Shown one piece after another: positions 60,095-64,000 of a DNA stretch of 64,000 nt (its first letter is position 1; each line of letters starts with the position of its first letter). The DNA is from Dactylosporangium siamense. GTDB taxonomy: Bacteria > Actinomycetota > Actinomycetes > Mycobacteriales > Micromonosporaceae. The notes under the pieces are model-generated. The model saw only the letters and a program-made list of their open reading frames with translations, had not been told where the DNA came from and did no database searches. The stretch is from the NCBI RefSeq assembly GCF_016862795.1, contig NZ_BONQ01000125.1:124001-188000 (forward strand), written 5' to 3'. A program made the translations under genes and the position numbers.

Positions 60095-61314
60095 GCGGAC
60101 CGCCGGGCGAGCAGCACGGCCAGGGCGCGCTGCCGCGCCGGGTCGACGGCCTCGAGATACCGTGCGAACGCGCCCGGCTGCAGGCCGCCGGCGAACGCTC
60201 CCGCCGCCTCCCGTCCGGTCGCGGCGATCGACGCGTGGTGCCGGTCGTCCGTCAGCAGGCGCCGCAGCGCGGCCAGCCACGGGCCGAGGTCCTGCGGCGG
60301 CAGCTCCGGCTCCGGGTACGGCGCGTCCGGCCGCTGCGGCAGGTACCGGCTGATCGGTGTGACCGGCAGCAGGTACGGCACGCCGAGCTTCGCCTCGCCG
60401 AGCCCGCCGACGTCGGCGGCGAGGACGGGCACGCCGTGCAGCATCGCCTCGACCGCGGTGTAGCCGAACGTCTCGTCCCACAGTGACGGCATGAGCAGCA
60501 CCCGGCTGCGGGCGTACACGGCGGCGAGGTCGTCGGCGGGCGGCACGATCGTGATGTTCGGCCGGCGGGCCAGCGCCGCCCGGTCGTCGGCGGTGGTGCC
60601 CCATGTGGGCACGGCCAGGAACGGCACGTCCGGGCAGGCGTCGGCGAGCCCGAGCAGGATCGGCAGTCCCTTGTATCCGCACGGGTTCACCATCGTGACC
60701 GCGCCGCCGGTGCTCGCCGGCCACGGCCCGGTGCCGTAGACCGGCGGGTGGATGAGCGTCGCGTCGAGGCCGCCGTGGACCCGGACGTAGTCGCGGGCGG
60801 CGCGGCTGACGGCGACCACCCCGGCGGCGCGGCGCAGGAGGCGCAGCCCCGACGCCTGAGGGTAGAACGCGCGCGGGCCGAACGGCAGCTGTTGCAGCGT
60901 GTGCACCAGGTACACGACCCGGTCGGGGGTGGCGCGCAGCGCGGTGCCGAGCATCAGCAGGCCCGGATCGTCGGACGGGACCAGGGTCCGGTCGGGCGCC
61001 TCGGCGGCGGCGACGGCGAGGACGTGCGCGGCGAGCCGGGCCGGCGCGGTGACGGCGTGGACGGTCACCCCGCGGTGCGTGTAGACGACGGCGTCGCCGG
61101 CCCGCCGGGCGTCGGTGACGCCGCGCCCGGCCAGCTCGGCGAGGAGGTCCTCGACGGTGAGCCGGTGTTCGGTGGCGTGCAGCGGCGTCACCGCGACGCA
61201 GCGGTGCCCGCGGGCGGCGAGCTCCTCCAGGAGGATCCGGTTGGACCGGTTGGCGCCGCCGTGGCTGGGCAGATACCGCATGTTCTGCGCCAGCAGAACC
61301 GTCAGGCCGGCCAT
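60091..61314 (-). CDS. GT4-type glycosyltransferase
   Basis: A 407-residue GT-B fold glycosyltransferase. N-terminal G-G-A-N-R-S-N-R (near 19-26); donor-site block P-S-L-W-D-E-T-F-G-Y-T-A-V-E-A-M near 277-292 with the E-x7-E pair of family GT4. It likely adds a sugar from a nucleotide donor to the NRPS product or a carrier-bound intermediate. ATG 61314 abuts the carrier-protein stop (TAGATG). Confidence 0.88.
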   Translation of the reverse strand: MAGLTVLLAQNMRYLPSHGGANRSNRILLEELAARGHRCVAVTPLHATEHRLTVEDLLAELAGRGVTDARRAGDAVVYTHRGVTVHAVTAPARLAAHVLAVAAAEAPDRTLVPSDDPGLLMLGTALRATPDRVVYLVHTLQQLPFGPRAFYPQASGLRLLRRAAGVVAVSRAARDYVRVHGGLDATLIHPPVYGTGPWPASTGGAVTMVNPCGYKGLPILLGLADACPDVPFLAVPTWGTTADDRAALARRPNITIVPPADDLAAVYARSRVLLMPSLWDETFGYTAVEAMLHGVPVLAADVGGLGEAKLGVPYLLPVTPISRYLPQRPDAPYPEPELPPQDLGPWLAALRRLLTDDRHHASIAATGREAAGAFAGGLQPGAFARYLEAVDPARQRALAVLLARRSA

Positions 61315-61650
61315 CTACTCCGCCTGGGCCAGTAGCGCCGCGATCTCGTCGTCGGACATGCCGTCCAGCTCGGCCATGACCGCCGCCAGGTCGTCGGGCG
61401 CGAGCCCGTCGAGCTGTGCCTGGGTGATCGCCCGGGCCGCCGCCGCGACGGTCAGGTCCGTCTCGAACAGCGTGTCGACGGGCACCTCGACGCCCATCGT
61501 CTCCTGGACCCGGGCCAGGAACGCGACCAGGGTCAGGGACTGGCCGCCGAGGACGAAGAAGTCGTCGTCGACCGACGTGGCGGGCAGCCCGAGGTCCGCC
61601 CAGATGCGCAGGACCGCGGCCTCGGTGGTGTCGGGGGTGGGCGCTGTCAT
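61315..61650 (-). CDS. Free-standing peptidyl/acyl carrier protein
   Basis: A 111-residue carrier protein. The phosphopantetheine site is S in F-F-V-L-G-G-Q-S-L-T-L near residue 38, in the NRPS (PCP) style. A C-terminal extension (D-G-L-A-P-D-D-L-A-A-V-M-A-E-L-D-G-M-S-D-D-E-I-A-A-L-L) forms extra acidic helices like docking tails. AGGAG is seven bases before ATG 61650. It lies between mbtH and the glycosyltransferase and is the likely acceptor for a unit made by the E1/E2 proteins. Confidence 0.9.
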   Translation of the reverse strand: MTAPTPDTTEAAVLRIWADLGLPATSVDDDFFVLGGQSLTLVAFLARVQETMGVEVPVDTLFETDLTVAAAARAITQAQLDGLAPDDLAAVMAELDGMSDDEIAALLAQAE

Positions 61651-61667
61651 GGTCGGTCTCCTGCCGT

Positions 61668-61844
61668 TCAGCGCGCGCTGCGGGGACGCATGTCGGTCCA
61701 CGCGGCGTCGATGTGGTCGAGGCACTCCTGCCGGTCGCCGGCGGTGCCGTCGGGGTGCCAGCCGGCGGGCGGGTCCTCCCCGGCCGGCCAGATCGAGTAC
61801 TGGTCCTCGTCGTTGCGGACCACCTGGTACAGCTGCTCACTCAT
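61668..61844 (-). CDS. MbtH-like protein
   Basis: A 58-residue MbtH protein with N-D-E-D-Q-Y-S-I-W-P near residue 11, P-A-G-W near 26-29 and W-T-D-M-R-P near the end, including the conserved Trp residues. MbtH proteins bind and activate NRPS adenylation domains, so such a domain must be nearby, beyond the window's right end. ATG 61844 overlaps the stop of the thioesterase-MFS gene as ATGA. Confidence 0.93.
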   Translation of the reverse strand: MSEQLYQVVRNDEDQYSIWPAGEDPPAGWHPDGTAGDRQECLDHIDAAWTDMRPRSAR

Positions 61845-64000
61845 CGTTGTGACTCCTTCGCCTGCTTCTGTGCCCGCACCCGCGCGCCGATCAGGTCGTC
61901 GGGGACGGCGTCCGGGACGCGGTCGTCGAACCCGGCCAGGCTCGGCAGCCGCAGCGACACGAGGACCTGCACCGCCATCACCGCCGCCAGGACGACGAAC
62001 AGCAGCGCCGTCCCGCGGCCGGGGCCGGTGCCAACGACGGCGCCGAGCGTGCCCGCCAGGGCCCCGCCGGGCGCCATCAGCGGCTCCAGCAGGCGGCTGC
62101 CGAGCGGGCCGACGACCGCGTAGCCGATGGGGATGGTGGAGAACGCGATGACCGTGTTCACCGCGAACACCCGGCCGTGGAACCGTTGCGGCACCTTCAC
62201 CTGGACGATCGTGGTGTAGACGCCGTTGGTGAGGGTCAGGCCGAACGACATGCCCAGCGCGCCCACGGCGACGAGCAGCTCGCTGGTCCGCAGCCCCGGC
62301 AGCGCGCTGAACACCGCCAGCAGCAGCACGACCAGCAGCATGCCGCGGACCCGCTGCCGGCGCGGGCCGCCCCAGAAGCTCATCAGCAGGCCGCCGAGGA
62401 TCGCGCCGAGACCGCCGGCCATGCTGACCCGGGCCACCGCGTCGAGGTCGGCGAAGGACAGCACCAGCGGCGACAGCAGCAGGAACAGCGGCGTCATGAA
62501 CAGGTTGAGCACGGCGAAGAAGATGAGCACCGGCCGCAGGCCGCCCTCGCCGAGGGAGTAGCGCCAGCCGCCGACGACCTCCTGCCAGAACGTCTCGCGG
62601 CGGGCCCACGCGAGGGTCCGCGGGAACCGGACGGCCACCACGACGGCGATCGCGCACACGTAGCTGGCGACGTCCAGCAGCAGCACCCCACGCAGCCCGA
62701 CGGTCGCCATCAGCCCGGCGGCGGCGAGGGGCACGAGGAACTGGCCGGCGCCGAAGCTCAGCTGGACGATGCCGTTGGCGTGGCCGAGGTACCGCTTGGG
62801 CACGAGCTGCGGCACCGCGGAGGCGAACGCGAGCCGCTGGAACGTCAACGCGACCGACAGGGTCACCAGCAGCACGTAGATGTGCCCGACGCGCAGGCTG
62901 CCGGTGAGGGCGAGCGCGAGCAGGACCGCCTGGCTGGCGCCGGCGGCGACGTCACCGACGAGCATGACGGTGCGGCGGTCGTACCGGTCGACGACGGCAC
63001 CCGCGATCGGCGCGACCAGCATCCCGGGGACCAGGCCGAGGACCGCGAACACCGCGAACCGGACCAGGGAACCGGTCTGCAGGTAGATCCACAGTGGAAT
63101 GGCGAACTCGGTGAGGGCGGAGCCGACGATCGACACCAGCTGCCCGGTGGCGACGGAGAGGAACCGGCCCAGGCTCGGCTCAGGCCCCGTGGCGACCTCG
63201 GCGGTCTGCGATGTGGAGCGCCCGGCGACGGCCCAGCCGCCGTCGGGGTCGCGCAGCGGTTCGTCGGTGCCGTGGACCGCCGTCACCACGCCGGCGAGCT
63301 CGGTCGCGCGGTACTTGAGGAAGAAGTGCCCGGCCTCGTCGAGCACGACGAGCGCGGTGGTGCCGGTCAGGAAGTGCCACTCCCGGTAGCGTTCGGCGTA
63401 GAACTCGGTCTGCGTGTCCTGGCTGCCGATGACGGACACGACCGGCGCCCGCAGCGGCGTGATCCGCCCGGCGGCGACGTCGGCGAACAGGCCGGTGAAG
63501 TACTCCTCGGCGAGCCTGGTGTGCTCGCGCATGTTGCGGATGATGGTGTCGGCCTCGGCCCGGTCGAACTCGGCCATGTCGACGCCCATCGAGCGCAGCC
63601 AGTTCTCGTAGACGCGGTTGCCGAGCAGCGCCTCCCGCCCGGCGATCCGCGACAGCAGGCCGGTGACCCGGCCGGTGGGGCGGGCGAACGGGAACACGGC
63701 ACCGATGTAGACGGCGTCGACGGTGCGCCCGGCCGCTTCGAGCCGCCGGGCCAGCTCGACCGCGAGCGACGAGCCGACACCGCAGTGCCCGTAGACGATC
63801 AGGGGACCCTCGACCCGTTCGAGGACCTCGGCGGTGCAGCGGGCCGCGAGCTCGTCGAAGGGCAGCGCGTCCTCCTTCAGCCCGATGTCCTGCCCGGGGA
63901 TCGCGACCGCGTGCAGCGACCAGCCGGCCGGCAGCGCGTCCGCCAGCGGCTGGTAGACCACGGCGCTGCCACCGCCGTAGGGCACGCAGACCAGCGACGC
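61841..64000 (-). CDS. Thioesterase - MFS exporter fusion (partial; possible NRPS C-terminus)
   Basis: The reading frame is open to the window's right edge, at least 719 codons. A thioesterase domain comes first: V-C-V-P-Y-G-G-G-S-A-V-V-Y, G-H-C-G-V-G-S-S (nucleophile Cys at 63784-63782 instead of Ser), Asp in G-S-Q-D-T and His in G-H-F-F-L. After a linker follows an MFS transporter of 12 helices (A-V-V-D-R-Y-D-R-R motif A). The thioesterase should release the peptide product and the MFS part export it. The upstream portion could be a full NRPS module or just a start; it is not visible. It is coupled to mbtH by ATGA. Confidence 0.88.
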   Translation of the reverse strand, partial: ASLVCVPYGGGSAVVYQPLADALPAGWSLHAVAIPGQDIGLKEDALPFDELAARCTAEVLERVEGPLIVYGHCGVGSSLAVELARRLEAAGRTVDAVYIGAVFPFARPTGRVTGLLSRIAGREALLGNRVYENWLRSMGVDMAEFDRAEADTIIRNMREHTRLAEEYFTGLFADVAAGRITPLRAPVVSVIGSQDTQTEFYAERYREWHFLTGTTALVVLDEAGHFFLKYRATELAGVVTAVHGTDEPLRDPDGGWAVAGRSTSQTAEVATGPEPSLGRFLSVATGQLVSIVGSALTEFAIPLWIYLQTGSLVRFAVFAVLGLVPGMLVAPIAGAVVDRYDRRTVMLVGDVAAGASQAVLLALALTGSLRVGHIYVLLVTLSVALTFQRLAFASAVPQLVPKRYLGHANGIVQLSFGAGQFLVPLAAAGLMATVGLRGVLLLDVASYVCAIAVVVAVRFPRTLAWARRETFWQEVVGGWRYSLGEGGLRPVLIFFAVLNLFMTPLFLLLSPLVLSFADLDAVARVSMAGGLGAILGGLLMSFWGGPRRQRVRGMLLVVLLLAVFSALPGLRTSELLVAVGALGMSFGLTLTNGVYTTIVQVKVPQRFHGRVFAVNTVIAFSTIPIGYAVVGPLGSRLLEPLMAPGGALAGTLGAVVGTGPGRGTALLFVVLAAVMAVQVLVSLRLPSLAGFDDRVPDAVPDDLIGARVRAQKQAKESQR

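Overview
The window is very GC-rich (roughly 72-74% by eye), densely coded DNA with GTG/TTG starts, ATGA overlaps and many genes whose start codon sits 6-8 bases after a -10-like box, as in leaderless transcripts. Rifampicin monooxygenase, SARP, ECF sigma factors, SelO, CBM2/ricin-B carbohydrases and chemotaxis genes together suggest a filamentous, probably zoospore-forming actinobacterium of Micromonosporaceae type (Actinoplanes/Dactylosporangium-like). The taxonomy is inference. I saw no transposase, integrase, CRISPR array, rRNA or replication origin.

Layout. 1-0.8 kb: end of a chemotaxis operon (cheW, cheR). 0.9-5 kb: a secreted protein, TetR regulator with twin operators and divergent methyltransferase, ArsR regulator with a membrane transporter-like gene, and a secreted beta-helix protein. 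5-9.9 kb: a diguanylate cyclase, RibD-type reductase, repeat-tailed membrane protein and rox, the last behind a putative leader peptide and stem-loop. 10-15 kb: small hypotheticals, a first TerD-like protein, a PPP-type phosphatase, a GyrI-like protein and a secreted protein. 15-20 kb: a membrane GGDEF-EAL protein and a NarL/DesK-type two-component pair. 20-28.7 kb: GH16 glucanase, MBL hydrolase, P-loop kinase, rnhB, DUF3500, selO, and a MarR/MFS pair around a 34-bp palindrome. 28.7-31 kb: an odd tRNA-Lys-like locus with a 62-nt anticodon loop, then a second TerD-like paralogue. 31-41 kb: an AfsR-like SARP facing an SDR gene whose promoter carries 11-bp-phased repeats, a helical-repeat protein, a formate-dehydrogenase-like molybdoenzyme, GrpB, and a SigE-type sigma factor with a membrane partner. 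41-47.5 kb: GH5_8 mannanase, M23 peptidase, DUF4240, a CBM2-FN3 protein and a sulfatase. 47.5-57 kb: an ankyrin protein, MFS/SigG operon, lipoprotein, GNATs, ATP-grasp, TPR and DUF4261 proteins.

57-64 kb is the edge of an NRPS-type biosynthetic cluster, read leftwards off the right end: a thioesterase fused to an MFS exporter (partial; possibly the tail of a larger synthetase), MbtH, a free peptidyl carrier protein, a GT4 glycosyltransferase, and E1alpha, E1beta and E2 of a 2-oxoacid dehydrogenase. Almost all genes overlap or abut, so this is one transcription unit. The pairing of a dehydrogenase complex with a discrete carrier protein recalls the two-carbon loading systems of naphthyridinomycin and quinocarcin. 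The E2 lacks the usual catalytic Asp and the thioesterase uses Cys instead of Ser. This is the best candidate for an undescribed system here.

Other themes are polysaccharide attack (GH16, GH5_8, CBM2-FN3, beta-helix protein, sulfatase), cyclic-di-GMP and chemotaxis signalling, and drug defence (rox, two MFS exporters).
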